Notes: generated from the sequence alone by a model not told the origin. 64,000 bases of DNA from JARRNE01 sp963824085 (GCA_963824085.1 CAWGNT010000005.1:26951-90950); one strand, 5' to 3'; counted from the first letter of the stretch, positions 9,400 through 18,407 are shown. Numbers and translations: made by a program.

Positions 9400-11199
9400 T
9401 CACGCGACCGCCTCCAGCACCCGCTCCCGCAGCTGCAGATCCCACATTGCGGCATAGAGCCCGCCGGTGGCGAGGAGCTGACGGTGGGTCCCCTGCTCCA
9501 CGATGCGGCCGTCCTCCATCACGAGAATGAGGTCCGCATCCACCACGGTCGAGAGGCGATGGGCGATGACCAGTGTCGTGTGGTCCTCCGCCACCTCTGC
9601 CAGGGTCTGCTGGATGGCCTGCTCGGTGTGGCTGTCGAGCGACGAGGTGGCCTCGTCGAAGACCAGGATGCGAGGGCGTTTGAGGATGGCGCGGGCAATC
9701 GCGACCCGCTGCTTCTCGCCGCCTGACAGCTTTAGCCCGCGCTCTCCTACAACCGTGTCCCACCCTTTGGGCAGACTTTCGACAAAGGACCGGATGTGGG
9801 CCATCTCCGCCGCCCGCTCGATCTCCCCGCGCGTGGCTCCGCGGCGGCCATAGGCCAGGTTGTAGTAAATACTGTCGTTGAAGAGCACCGTGTCCTGGGG
9901 GACGATGCCGATCGCGCGCCGCAGACTGTCCTGGGTGACCTCCCGGATGTCTTGCCCGTCGATCAGGATGCGCCCGCCGGCCACGTCGTAGAAGCGGAAC
10001 AGGAGCCTGGCCAGGGTCGACTTGCCGGCACCGCTGTGGCCGACGACCGCAACCTTCTGGCCCGGTGCAATGGTGAAGTCGACATCCCGCAGGATGGGCC
10101 GCTCCGGCTGGTAGTGGAAGTGCACATGATCGAACTCGATGTCGCCTTGCTTGAGGAGAAGGGATGTGGCGCCCGGTCGGTCCTGGATCTCCGGCTCACG
10201 CTCCAATAGCTTGAAGACCAGGTCCATGTCCGCCAGGGCGTATTTGATCTGGCGGTAGACCACGCCCAGGAAGTTGAGCGGAATGAAGAGCTGCAGCATG
10301 AAGGCGTTCACCAGCACCAGGTCGCCGACGCTCATCGTGTGCGTCACAACCCCTCGGGCGGCGTAGAACATGATGAAGGTGACACCCAGCGCGATAATCC
10401 CGCCCTGACCGAAGTTCAGCAGAGACATGGAGCTCTGGCTCTTCACCGCTACCTCCTCCCAGTCGGTCAGGGTGCCGTCGTAGCGCCGCTGCTCCATGTC
10501 CTCGTTGCCGAAGTACTTTACCGTCTCGTAGTTGATCAGGCTGTCGAAGGCCTGGGAGTTGGCCCGCGAGTCGAGGCGGTTCATCTGGTGGCGGTAGTCC
10601 ATGCGCCACTCGGTGACGGCGAAGGTAAAGGCGATGTAAGCGATGACGGTCCCGAAGGTGACGAGGGTAAAGACGAGGGCGTACTTCGTGAGCAGGATGC
10701 CCGCGACCAGACTGAACTCCACCGCGACCGGCAGCACACTGAAGGCCATGTAGTTGAGGATGCTGCTCACCGAGCGGGTGCCCCGCTCCAGGTCGCGGCT
10801 GACGGCCCCCGTCTGGCGCTCCAGGTGATAGCGCAGGGAGAGCCGGTGCAGATGCTCGAGGACCCGCGTGGAGAGCCGCCGCATCGCCCGATAGCGCACC
10901 CGGGCGAAGACCACGTCCCGGAGCTCGTTGAAGAGCGAGGCGCTGAGCTTCAGCGCCCCGTAGGCCAAGAGGAGCGAGACCGGCAGAACGATGACCTGCG
11001 ACTGCCCACCGTGGAACGCATCCACGATCTCCTTGAGGATCACTGGGACACCCACCGTGGCGACCTTGGCGACCAATAGACAACCTAACGCCAGCAACGC
11101 CCGCCCCCGGAACTCCCAGAGGAAGGGCAGCATGCCGCGAAGGTTGTGCCAGTCTCGGCGGTCGCTGTGGACGCGTTCCGTAGCGCTTACGTGGATCAT
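9400..11199 (-). CDS. ABC transporter of the Atm1/HMT type (fused permease-ATPase)
   Basis: A 599-residue half-transporter. Six membrane segments occupy residues about 30-320, with the family-typical block NYETVKYFGNE (223-233) and NFGQGGIIALGVTF (262-275). The ATPase domain has Walker A GHSGAGKST (387-395), signature LSGGEKQR (491-498) and Walker B ILVFDEATSS (511-520). These features match the Atm1/HMT1 group, which exports glutathione-linked sulfur or metal species. It would work as a homodimer in the inner membrane. It is 61 bases upstream of the histidine kinase gene on the same strand, so the two may share a transcript. Confidence 0.9.
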   Translation of the reverse strand: MIHVSATERVHSDRRDWHNLRGMLPFLWEFRGRALLALGCLLVAKVATVGVPVILKEIVDAFHGGQSQVIVLPVSLLLAYGALKLSASLFNELRDVVFARVRYRAMRRLSTRVLEHLHRLSLRYHLERQTGAVSRDLERGTRSVSSILNYMAFSVLPVAVEFSLVAGILLTKYALVFTLVTFGTVIAYIAFTFAVTEWRMDYRHQMNRLDSRANSQAFDSLINYETVKYFGNEDMEQRRYDGTLTDWEEVAVKSQSSMSLLNFGQGGIIALGVTFIMFYAARGVVTHTMSVGDLVLVNAFMLQLFIPLNFLGVVYRQIKYALADMDLVFKLLEREPEIQDRPGATSLLLKQGDIEFDHVHFHYQPERPILRDVDFTIAPGQKVAVVGHSGAGKSTLARLLFRFYDVAGGRILIDGQDIREVTQDSLRRAIGIVPQDTVLFNDSIYYNLAYGRRGATRGEIERAAEMAHIRSFVESLPKGWDTVVGERGLKLSGGEKQRVAIARAILKRPRILVFDEATSSLDSHTEQAIQQTLAEVAEDHTTLVIAHRLSTVVDADLILVMEDGRIVEQGTHRQLLATGGLYAAMWDLQLRERVLEAVA

Positions 11200-11254
11200 G
11201 TTAAACTGCTGATTTCCCGGTCGGCAGGTCCCATATCAAAAGGGGATCATTGTA

Positions 11255-11272
11255 CCCGATGCCCCCATCGGG
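11255..11272. promoter_or_regulatory. Perfect inverted repeat in divergent promoter region
   Basis: CCCGATG, four C, CATCGGG forms a perfect 7 bp dyad between the divergent ABC transporter and S24-like genes. It is a candidate operator; the adjacent LexA/S24-like protein has no DNA-binding domain, so the binder is unknown. Confidence 0.35.
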
Positions 11273-11305
11273 CTGGCCGACAACCACATCAAATGAGGGC
11301 AAAGC

Positions 11306-11692
11306 ATGTCCGATCCTACCCTCGAAGCCGGCACCGGCTGCAGCCTCCAGGAGCCCTTCGCCCTGCAGGTCCTCGGGGACAGTATGGAGCCCGAGTTCCC
11401 CGAGAAGTGCATCGTCATTATTGAACCGACCGACCGCTGCCGCAGCGGCATGTACGTCTTCGCGGAGGTCGAAGGGGTGCGCTGGTTCCGGCAGTACGTG
11501 AAGGATGCGGAAGGCCGCGAGTGGCTCTACGCGCTCAACGAGATCTACCCCGAGATCGAACTCACCGGCCTCGAGTGGAAGGTCCTGGGCGTCATCATCC
11601 AGCGCAACATCCGCCGCAAGATCCAGCACTACTCCTACGCGACGAGGCCGCAGCCCCAGGTCGAGATAAGGGACCTGACCGGGACTGTGTGA
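11306..11692 (+). CDS. S24/LexA-type peptidase-fold protein without DNA-binding domain
   Basis: A 128-residue protein that consists only of a LexA/UmuD-like fold. The motif LQVLGDSMEPEF (residues 20-31) carries the serine nucleophile S26. The second strand pair, GMYVFAEVEGVRWFRQYVKD (48-67), aligns with the LexA segment that bears the general-base lysine, but the expected Lys position is occupied by W-F-R, so autocleavage is doubtful. There is no helix-turn-helix. It is read divergently from the ABC transporter. It could be a non-cleaving regulator or a housekeeping relic; the function is not known. Confidence 0.7.
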   Translation: MSDPTLEAGTGCSLQEPFALQVLGDSMEPEFPEKCIVIIEPTDRCRSGMYVFAEVEGVRWFRQYVKDAEGREWLYALNEIYPEIELTGLEWKVLGVIIQRNIRRKIQHYSYATRPQPQVEIRDLTGTV

Positions 11693-11847
11693 CACTGGAG
11701 TGGCGGCCGCCCGCGCGCCCGCGACAGGTCCCCAGGCTGCAAGCTAAAACCGAGCCACGCGGTGAGCGATCTCCATCCCCAGGTCGCCCGGCCCGCCTGG
11801 CGTTAGGTGCGGCGGGAGTATCGGCGGCGAGAGGAAGTTACCTCTTC

Positions 11848-13017
11848 GTGTTTCGTTGTGTTCTTCGTGGTGCGCTCGTCGTATCCCGGGCGATCGACCT
11901 GGCTTCAGGTGCGGCGGCCCGCACATCGACGCCGATCGCCCTCGCCGCGGCGCTGGTCAGCGTCGTCGTAGTCGGCTGCAGCAAGCCAGCGTCCGAGGCC
12001 GAAGCGCCCGCGCAACGGCCGACCTCCGCGCATCTGGTCGCCGTCTATACCGCAAAGCGGGAGTCGGTCAGCACGGCCCACGAGCGTCCCGGTTCGCTAC
12101 GCTTTCGGCGGCTCGTGCGCATCTACAGCCAGGAGGAGGGACGCATCACCGAGCTCCGGCTCTACGAGGGCGATCGGGTCAAGCAAGGCCAGCTGCTGGT
12201 CCGGCTGGACGACGACCTCCTTCGGGCGCAAGCCGACAAGGCCCGCGCCACCCGGGAGCAGAAGGCCCTGGATCTGAAGCGGCTGGAGGAGCTCAGGCAA
12301 AAGCGGGCGGTATCCGACGACGAGCTCGCTCAGGCACGAACGGCCCTCGCGGTCGCCCAGGCCGACGAGCGACTTCTCACGACGCGCCTCGCCTTCACCC
12401 GCGTCCACGCACCGTTCGCCGGCGTGATCACCGAACGACTCGTCGAGCCGGGCGACTTCGTCACCAAGAACACCCACCTCCTGACGCTGGCCGATCCGGG
12501 CTCGCTCGTGGCTGAGGTCTACGCCTCCGAGCTCGTGCTGCCGCAGGTCGCGGTCGGCGACCCGGTGGAGGTTCGCATCGACGCGCTGGGGGCCTCCCAC
12601 TTCCAAGGCCGCATCCTCCGTGTCCATCCCTCGCTCAATCAGACGAGCCGGCAAGGGATCGTGGAGATTGCCCTCGACCCCATACCCGCCGGCGCCAGGG
12701 CGGGACAGTTCGTGCGGGCGACCCTCACAACCGCCGGTGTGGAGCGCCTGCTCGTCCCATTTCGGGCCTTGCGGCAAGATCGGGAGGGCGAGTTCGTGTG
12801 GCTCGTAGACGCCGACGGCAAGGCGCGGCGTCGGGCGGTGCGCAGCGGCCTGCGCATCGCCGACAGGGTGGAGATTCTGGACGGACTGTCCTCCGGCGAG
12901 CGGGTGATCACTCGCGGCTTCCTCGGGTTGGCGGAAGGAAAGGCAGTGAAGGTCGTCAAAGAGCATGAGCCTGAAAATGGAACCGCCAAGGACGCCAAGA
13001 GCGCCAAGGTCTTCTGA
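11848..13017 (+). CDS. RND efflux periplasmic adaptor (membrane fusion) lipoprotein
   Basis: HlyD/AcrA-type adaptor. The mature part has the half-motif EGRITELRLYEGDRVKQGQ, a coiled-coil hairpin (RAQADKARATREQKALDLKR... to RLAFTRVHAP), and the barrel region FAGVITERLVEPGDFV. A hydrophobic run ending in VVVVGC is a lipoprotein-type signal. No ATG is available; I place the start at GTG 11848, behind GAGAGGAAG, but this is uncertain. Its last residues (NGTAKDAKSAKVF) are encoded by one arm of a dispersed repeat, so the native C-terminus was probably replaced. It partners the permease gene that follows after a repeat-filled gap. Confidence 0.82.
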   Translation: MFRCVLRGALVVSRAIDLASGAAARTSTPIALAAALVSVVVVGCSKPASEAEAPAQRPTSAHLVAVYTAKRESVSTAHERPGSLRFRRLVRIYSQEEGRITELRLYEGDRVKQGQLLVRLDDDLLRAQADKARATREQKALDLKRLEELRQKRAVSDDELAQARTALAVAQADERLLTTRLAFTRVHAPFAGVITERLVEPGDFVTKNTHLLTLADPGSLVAEVYASELVLPQVAVGDPVEVRIDALGASHFQGRILRVHPSLNQTSRQGIVEIALDPIPAGARAGQFVRATLTTAGVERLLVPFRALRQDREGEFVWLVDADGKARRRAVRSGLRIADRVEILDGLSSGERVITRGFLGLAEGKAVKVVKEHEPENGTAKDAKSAKVF

Positions 13018-13298
13018 TGTTCCGTCCGGTGCCCAAGCTCCTGCTTTCGTCTGGTGCCCAAGCTCCTGCTTGGGCACCTCTTCTCATCGAAGCTCTGCTT
13101 CCTCTCTGCCTGGCGCAAGGCGAAACGCCGCGGGATTTCACCGGCAGTGCACAGCGGCCGCATGCATGTGCCCAGAATCTGACGGCGTCGCACGTGGCTG
13201 GCCTCGGGAAGCGGAGCTTCGGGAGAGGACGTACCGAAGCGGAGCTTCGGCACGAGGGCGAAAGGGTTCCTTGGCGTCCTTGGCGCCTTGGCGGTTCA
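12979..13298. repeat. Inverted pair of AACCGCCAAGG-type repeats with internal hairpins
   Basis: The left arm at 12979-13007 (AACCGCCAAGGACGCCAAG, then AGCGCCAAGG) is inverted at 13270-13298 (CCTTGGCGTCCTTGGCGCC, then TTGGCGGTT). Inside lie a perfect hairpin at 13054-13077 (GTGCCCAAGC, loop TCCT, GCTTGGGCAC) and two copies of GAAGCGGAGCTTCGG near 13207 and 13232. The left arm overlaps the end of the adaptor gene; the right arm offers a TTG that could be mistaken for the permease start. The element at 4807-5121 has the same arms. Confidence 0.65.
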
Positions 13299-13314
13299 AA
13301 TTTCCGAACCCAAG

Positions 13315-16300
13315 ATGAGGAATAGCATCTCGGGCTGGTCGGTCCGCCATCCGATTGGGGTGGTCATGCTGACCCTGGCCGTGATGGTGATCGGCGGATT
13401 CGCCCTGGAGCGGCTCAATGTCGACTTGCTGCCCCAGATCATCTATCCGGACGTCCGCGTGCGGATCCTGGACCCCGGCGTGCCCGCCAAGATCATGGAG
13501 GACGAGGTCACCCGCCAGCTCGAGGAGCAGCTCGCCATCACCGAGGGGGCGATCGCCGTACAGTCCCAGACCTCCGAGGGACGCAGCGCCGTGGACCTCT
13601 CGTTCACCTACGGTACGGACATCGACGAAGCCCTGAGGGATGCCAGCTCGCGCCTCGACCGGGCGAAGCGATTCCTGCCGGATACCATCGACCCCCCCGT
13701 CATCTACAAGCGCGACCCCTTCCAGCTCCCGGTGGCCGAGTACGCGATCAGCTCGCCGCTCCTCGATCCGGTAGAGCTTCGCACTTGGGTGGACTACAGC
13801 CTGAGCCGGGCACTGCTCAACCTGCCCGGCGTTGCCGCCGCCGAGGTCGGGGGCGGACTGCAGCGGGAGGTGCGGATCATTGCCGACCAATACCGGCTAG
13901 CCGGGCTGGGCCTGGACGTGCGGGACATCGAGACCGCCCTTCAGGAAGCGAACCGCGACGTGCCGGCGGGGCGGCTCCTGATGAGCGAGGGCGAGATCAG
14001 CGGGCGCACTCAGGGCCGCTTCAAGTCCGTGGAGGAGATCCTCAACCTGCCGCTGTCTTCGAAGGACCAGGACGACCCGCTCTCCCTGCTCCGGCTCGGG
14101 GAAGTCGCCCGCGTCATCGACGGGGCCGCGGAGGAGCGGCTGCGCATCCGTCTGAACGACCGGCCCGGCGTGAAGCTCTCGATCCAGAAACAGCCACAGG
14201 CCAATACGGTGGCGGTGGTAGACGGCGTGGCGCACGAGCTGGAGCGACTCAAGACCCAGGGGCAGATCCCGCAAGACATCCGCGTCGAGCGGGTGGACGA
14301 CCAGGCCCGCTACATCCGCCAATCCCTGAACAACGCGGTCAGTGCCGCCGTGAGCGGCGCATTGCTCGCCATGGCTGTCGTCTACCTCTTCCTGGGCAGC
14401 CTGCGGCGCACCCTCATCATCGGCAGCGCCATCCCAATTGCGGTGCTGGTGACCTTCATCCTGATGGCCATAAGCGGGCTCACCTTCAACATCATGACCC
14501 TGGGGGGACTCGCCCTCGGGATCGGCATGCTGGTGGACAGCACCATCGTGATGCTGGAGAACGTCTATCGCCACCAGCGCCTCGGCGAGTCGAGCGTCCA
14601 AGCCGCCGAGGCCGCGAGCGGTGAGGTGACCAGCGCCATCGTCGCGTCCACCTCCACCAATCTCGCAGCCGTGCTGCCCTTTCTCTTCATCGGCGGACTG
14701 ATCGGGCTCCTGTTTCGGGAGCTCATCTTCACCATCTCTGCCGCCATCGTCGCCTCCATGGTGGTCGCCCTGACGCTCGTGCCGGCGCTGGCCGGCCGAG
14801 TCGCCGCAGGCCGCGAGGGCGCCGTGCGACAGATGGTCAATCGGGGGATGGGCTGGCTTCAAGAGGGCTACGCCCGGGTGCTGGGCCGGCTGCTCAAGGT
14901 CTACTGGCTCGTCATTGCCGTCTTTGTGGTGGGTCTCGTGGTGACGATGCCGTGGCTCAAGGAGGCGCAGCAGGAGTTCCTTCCGACGCTCGACGAGGGG
15001 GATGTCCGCATCAGCCTCACGGCCGACAGCGGCGCCAACATCGAGTCCATGGACGCCGCCACTCGGCGGGTGGAGACCCTGGTGGCCCGGCAACCGGAGG
15101 TCGCGACCGTCTTCACGACGGTCGGCGGGTTCGTGTTCGGCCGCTCCCAGTACGAAAGCCCGAACCGTGCAAGTATCCAGGTCCAGCTCAGGCCGCTGAC
15201 CGAGCGTAAGATCAGCAGCAAGGCATGGATCGGTCGGGTAAAGCGGCTGATCGCCGACGAGCAGATCCCGGGGCTCAGGGTCAACCTCTACACCCGCGGT
15301 ATCCGGGGCATTCGCTTCAACCGCGGCGACGACGACCTCAGCCTGCGCATCAAGGGGCCGCAGCTCGAGACCCTGGAACGACTGGCGAGCCAGGCGGTGG
15401 AGCGGCTCAAGCAGATTCCCGGGCTGCGCAACGTGCAGCACTCCAACGAGGACGTGACCCAGGAAATCGCCATCCGCCTGGATCGGCAGCGGGCCGCGAG
15501 TTACGGTCTCGACGTGCAAGACGTGGGCGACGTTCTACGTTTCGCGCTCGAAGGAAAGGTCGTGACGGACTTCATCGCCGACGACCGCAGCATCGATGTG
15601 CTGCTTCGCCTCGATCGCCTGGACGTCGGCGCCCCTGGCGACCTGGAGTCCATCATCCTCTTCAGCAAGACCGAGCCCCGCGCGCCCCTTCGGCTGGGGG
15701 ACGTAGCGCAGGTGGAGATCCTGCCTCAGCCCTCCACCATCCTGCGGGACCGTCAGCAGCGGATGGTCGAGATCACCGCATCCCTGGGCGACGGACTCGG
15801 GCTGCAGGAGGCCATCGAGAAGGCCCTGGCCGCAACCGCCGACCTACCGCTCCCGGCGGGCTACAGCCTTTACGAGGCCGGCAGTCTCGCGACCTTGCAG
15901 GAGGGACGGGATCTTGGGCGTATCCTGCTGGCGCTCGCCCTGTTCCTCGTGCTGGTGGTGATGGCGGTGCAGTACGAGTCCGTGCGCAACCCCATCATCA
16001 TCCTCTTGAGCGTGCCCTTCGCCCTCACCGGAGTGGTGCTCGGCCTGCAATGGACGGGGCTCCCGCTCTCCATGCCCGTCTGGCTCGGGCTCATCATGCT
16101 GGCCGGAATCGTGGTCAACAACGCCATCGTCCTCGTCGAGTTCATCGAGATCGAGCGCCGCCAGGGGCTGGCCATGCGGGAGGCCATCCTCGAGGCGGCG
16201 CGCCTGCGCCTGCGGCCCATCCTCATGACTACCCTGACCACTGTGGTAGGCATGCTTCCGCTGGCGCTCGCTTGGGGTGAGGGCTCGGAGATGCTCCAGC

Positions 16301-16446
16301 CCCTGGCCGTTACCATCGTCTCCGGGTTGTCGTTCTCGACCATGGTCTCCCTGCTCCTGGTGCCTATGGTTTACCGGCTCCTGGGGGCAAGACGAGTGGT
16401 GATCGAGACGCCAGCACGAGACAACAACATTATCGTAGGTGATTAG
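13315..16446 (+). CDS. RND efflux permease (AcrB/HME-like)
   Basis: A 1043-residue inner-membrane pump with the AcrB layout: TM1 at residues about 10-28, a large periplasmic loop, TM2-6 at about 330-500 including GLALGIGMLVDSTIVMLENV (TM4, with the proton-relay Asp), a second periplasmic loop and TM7-12 to the end (LGLIMLAGIVVNNAIVLVEF). The start at ATG 13315 (MRNSISGWSVRHPIG) is preferred over a TTG 27 bases upstream that lies in a dispersed repeat. With the preceding adaptor it would form a proton-driven tripartite exporter; no outer-membrane channel gene is nearby. The substrate is unknown. Confidence 0.92.
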   Translation: MRNSISGWSVRHPIGVVMLTLAVMVIGGFALERLNVDLLPQIIYPDVRVRILDPGVPAKIMEDEVTRQLEEQLAITEGAIAVQSQTSEGRSAVDLSFTYGTDIDEALRDASSRLDRAKRFLPDTIDPPVIYKRDPFQLPVAEYAISSPLLDPVELRTWVDYSLSRALLNLPGVAAAEVGGGLQREVRIIADQYRLAGLGLDVRDIETALQEANRDVPAGRLLMSEGEISGRTQGRFKSVEEILNLPLSSKDQDDPLSLLRLGEVARVIDGAAEERLRIRLNDRPGVKLSIQKQPQANTVAVVDGVAHELERLKTQGQIPQDIRVERVDDQARYIRQSLNNAVSAAVSGALLAMAVVYLFLGSLRRTLIIGSAIPIAVLVTFILMAISGLTFNIMTLGGLALGIGMLVDSTIVMLENVYRHQRLGESSVQAAEAASGEVTSAIVASTSTNLAAVLPFLFIGGLIGLLFRELIFTISAAIVASMVVALTLVPALAGRVAAGREGAVRQMVNRGMGWLQEGYARVLGRLLKVYWLVIAVFVVGLVVTMPWLKEAQQEFLPTLDEGDVRISLTADSGANIESMDAATRRVETLVARQPEVATVFTTVGGFVFGRSQYESPNRASIQVQLRPLTERKISSKAWIGRVKRLIADEQIPGLRVNLYTRGIRGIRFNRGDDDLSLRIKGPQLETLERLASQAVERLKQIPGLRNVQHSNEDVTQEIAIRLDRQRAASYGLDVQDVGDVLRFALEGKVVTDFIADDRSIDVLLRLDRLDVGAPGDLESIILFSKTEPRAPLRLGDVAQVEILPQPSTILRDRQQRMVEITASLGDGLGLQEAIEKALAATADLPLPAGYSLYEAGSLATLQEGRDLGRILLALALFLVLVVMAVQYESVRNPIIILLSVPFALTGVVLGLQWTGLPLSMPVWLGLIMLAGIVVNNAIVLVEFIEIERRQGLAMREAILEAARLRLRPILMTTLTTVVGMLPLALAWGEGSEMLQPLAVTIVSGLSFSTMVSLLLVPMVYRLLGARRVVIETPARDNNIIVGD

Positions 16447-16470
16447 CGCCAAATGTCAGCTGCCAGGCCA

Positions 16471-16572
16471 GGGTCGGGTACGGGCGGGCGGGACACGCCG
16501 TGAATTCATCGATGTAGATCGATGGCCCCGTCCGATGGCGCCGACGGTCCCGCCGAGCCGCACCTGACCCCC
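16471..16572 (-). repeat. About 100 bp structured repeat (family C), reverse orientation
   Basis: Reads GGTCGGGTACGGGCGGGCGG... CGTGAATTCATCGATGTAG... GGTCCCGCCGAGCC. Its reverse complement matches the copy at 26793-26892 (core CTACATGGATGTATTCACG) and the copies at 27490, 34641 and 41817. The outer ends pair with each other to form a long imperfect cruciform. Confidence 0.55.
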
Positions 16573-16577
16573 CAATG

Positions 16578-16613
16578 GGCGTTCCAGCTGAGCCACGACG
16601 CCAATCACCTTAT
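16578..16613 (+). repeat. Right-end fragment of the MITE-like element (family D)
   Basis: GCGTTCCAGCTGAG...CCAATCACC resembles the right terminus of the full elements (GCGTTCCGGCTGAG...CTAATCACC at 17151-17180). A near-identical fragment lies at 18288-18321. Confidence 0.5.
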
Positions 16614-16632
16614 CTTAACCACATGGTGACCT

Positions 16633-16965
16633 ATGAAAAGCGTAACGATCTTGCACGTCCTGCTCTCCTCAGCATTCGCCGCGCTCGGTTGGTCCGCGGT
16701 GATCGAAGCGGCGCCCTGCATCGACCAGGCGCGCGCCGTCGCTCAGCGCATCCAAGCGGAGGTCGTGCCGAACCTCAATGGGGAGCAGCTTGCGCGAATC
16801 GCCGCCATTGCCGCCGAGCTCTGTAGTGGCGAGAAAGGCCCGCCGCCCGCCGCCCTCACTGGGGCCGGGGCGCCGGAAGGCTACGGCGACTGGTTCACAT
16901 ACTTCATGTTCGAGCATTCCGGGCACAAGCCCGGCAACGAGCGCCTAAGGCACCTCAAGCAGTGA
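16633..16965 (+). CDS. Small secreted protein of unknown function
   Basis: A 110-residue protein with a signal peptide (MKSVTILHVLLSSAFAALGW, cleavage near AAP at residues 26-28), then a helical segment with two cysteines (C29 and C64) that could form a disulfide, and a polar tail with WFTYFMFEHSGHKPGN. I recognise no family. It is likely periplasmic or exported. A MITE-like element begins ten bases after its stop. Confidence 0.55.
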   Translation: MKSVTILHVLLSSAFAALGWSAVIEAAPCIDQARAVAQRIQAEVVPNLNGEQLARIAAIAAELCSGEKGPPPAALTGAGAPEGYGDWFTYFMFEHSGHKPGNERLRHLKQ

Positions 16966-16975
16966 AAAAGAACGA

Positions 16976-17180
16976 GGTGATCAGCGCTATTCCTCAGCTG
17001 CGACGAAGGTCCTGCTTTGTCATGGGGCTGCGCGCCGTCCTTGGCACCTGGTTTCCGGCAATCCCTGCCGGAACGATGACATTGATCCGTGCCTGGGCGT
17101 CATCCCGGCAGAGAGTGCCGGGATCTAGGCCCCACGGATGGAGTGCAAAGCGTTCCGGCTGAGTTTCAGGACTAATCACC
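16976..17180 (+). mobile_element. MITE-like element, copy 1, with 8 bp target duplication
   Basis: A 205 bp non-coding element with imperfect terminal inverted repeats: the left end GGTGATCAG...CCTCAGC pairs with the right end GCTGAG...CTAATCACC. It is flanked on both sides by AAGAACGA (16968-16975 and 17181-17188), an 8 bp direct repeat that marks insertion. An internal hairpin ATCCCGGCA/TGCCGGGAT lies near 17102-17123. Two other full copies are at 40886-41093 and 43447-43675. It has no transposase, so it would have moved in trans. Confidence 0.75.
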
Positions 17181-17235
17181 AAGAACGATGCGCGACCGCG
17201 ACGGCGGCGAGGCGGGCACGGAAGCTGCGCCCCGA

Positions 17236-18003
17236 TCAGGGGTGAGGGGGGCCCTCTTCCGAGTCGGCCGCAGGCGCAGCGGCGGGAGGTCTGACGTAGT
17301 TCGGAAAGTCCGGATTGCGCCAGCCCTCCTTTGCGATCTTCGCAGCGGGTGGGCGCAGACGGGAGCTGTAGTCGAGCACTGCGGCCTGCTGCTCGGGCGA
17401 GAAGTCCTTGATCTGCGCGACCATGCCCGGATGGGAGCTCTTGCGTCGTCCCGAGCGAATTTCGTCGAACTGCCGCATCAAGTAGTTGTAATGCTGGCCA
17501 GCGATAGCCGGAACCAGCTGGTCCGCGTCCCCTTCACCATGCTCACCGTGGCAGGTCGCGCACGTCTGCTGATAGAGGCGCTCGCCCAAGGCGAGGTCGG
17601 TTCCCTGACCCATGCCGTTATGCGGGGTCATGGGCAACCGCGCCACGTAGGCCGCGACGTCCGCAATCTCTTGGGGTCCGCCGAGGATACGCGGCTCGAC
17701 GAACGGGTGCATCAGGGGGGCTTCGCGATTGCGCGTGCGGATGTCGGCCAGCTGTTTGACGATGACCGGTCGCAGTTGACCGGCGATTTGAGGATAGGTG
17801 CCGTCGGCAGTGCCCCACCCTTCCGGGCGGTGACAAACCGCACAGGTGAGGTAGATGTTTCGCCCGTCGTCCAGATTCGGGGTAAACCGCATCGCCGCAT
17901 CGAACTCCGTCTTGGCCGCCTCGGCCGCCGGTGCGGCCACAGTACCTTCACAGATTGCAGCCGTCGCAAAGCCCAGCACTAGCGCGGGCAATCGTCTATT
18001 CAT
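17236..18003 (-). CDS. Diheme cytochrome c (c4/c553-like)
   Basis: A 255-residue precursor with a signal peptide (residues 1-24, cleavage near VAAPA) and two CXXCH heme sites, C54-A-V-C57-H58 and C148-A-T-C151-H152, each followed by a c-type domain with likely distal Met ligands. The second domain contains the typical VPAIAGQHYNYLMRQ. The ATG at 18003 has GGAGG six bases upstream, which decides it over an ATG six bases earlier. It is a periplasmic electron carrier, plausibly in thiosulfate or sulfide oxidation or a terminal oxidase branch. The Pro/Ala-rich C-terminus is an extension. Confidence 0.87.
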   Translation of the reverse strand: MNRRLPALVLGFATAAICEGTVAAPAAEAAKTEFDAAMRFTPNLDDGRNIYLTCAVCHRPEGWGTADGTYPQIAGQLRPVIVKQLADIRTRNREAPLMHPFVEPRILGGPQEIADVAAYVARLPMTPHNGMGQGTDLALGERLYQQTCATCHGEHGEGDADQLVPAIAGQHYNYLMRQFDEIRSGRRKSSHPGMVAQIKDFSPEQQAAVLDYSSRLRPPAAKIAKEGWRNPDFPNYVRPPAAAPAADSEEGPPHP

Positions 18004-18287
18004 CACCATCCTCCGGGCACGAGAGCCGACCGTATGCGACCGGCAAGGGGCCAAGTCATTGTCGTTTCGAAGTCGGAGATTAGTGCGTCGCACTTTGCGT
18101 TTGCAAGCCCATAGCTTGCGCCAGCCACCCCACCCTCCGGAATTTTCAGCACCTGCAAGGCGCTGAAAATGAAGGCATCCGGAAACCGCGCTCTTCCGAC
18201 GCCATATGCCCGCAGATGCAGGATGCATTTATTCAGCGCTTCCCCAGAGCGGATTAGCACGACAACTCGGCTGCCGAGCCGCCAATG

Positions 18288-18321
18288 GGCGTTCCAGCTG
18301 AGGCCCGACGCTGATCACCTT
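18288..18321 (+). repeat. Right-end fragment of the MITE-like element (family D)
   Basis: GGGCGTTCCAGCTGAGGC... GCTGATCACC matches the fragment at 16578-16613 and the right terminus of the full elements. The rest of 18004-18407 holds no gene that I can support. Confidence 0.5.
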
Positions 18322-18334
18322 CCCAGAAAGACGC

Positions 18335-18367
18335 CGCCCACCTTCGTCCCGGCGCCGAAGGTGGGCG
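18335..18367 (-). terminator. Strong hairpin downstream of the CBS-domain gene
   Basis: CGCCCACCTTCG, nine-base loop, CGAAGGTGGGCG: a perfect 12 bp stem. On the minus strand it is followed by GCGTCTTTC, a weak U tract, 41 bases past the CBS gene, fitting a terminator for it. Confidence 0.6.
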
Positions 18368-18407
18368 AAAAGACCAATTGATCTGTACGGGCTTGACGAC
18401 GATCGCC

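Noticed and set aside
13897..15519. 540-codon antisense frame in the RND permease
   Set aside because: Opposite a clearly conserved pump; His/Asp/Arg-rich shadow without domain signs.
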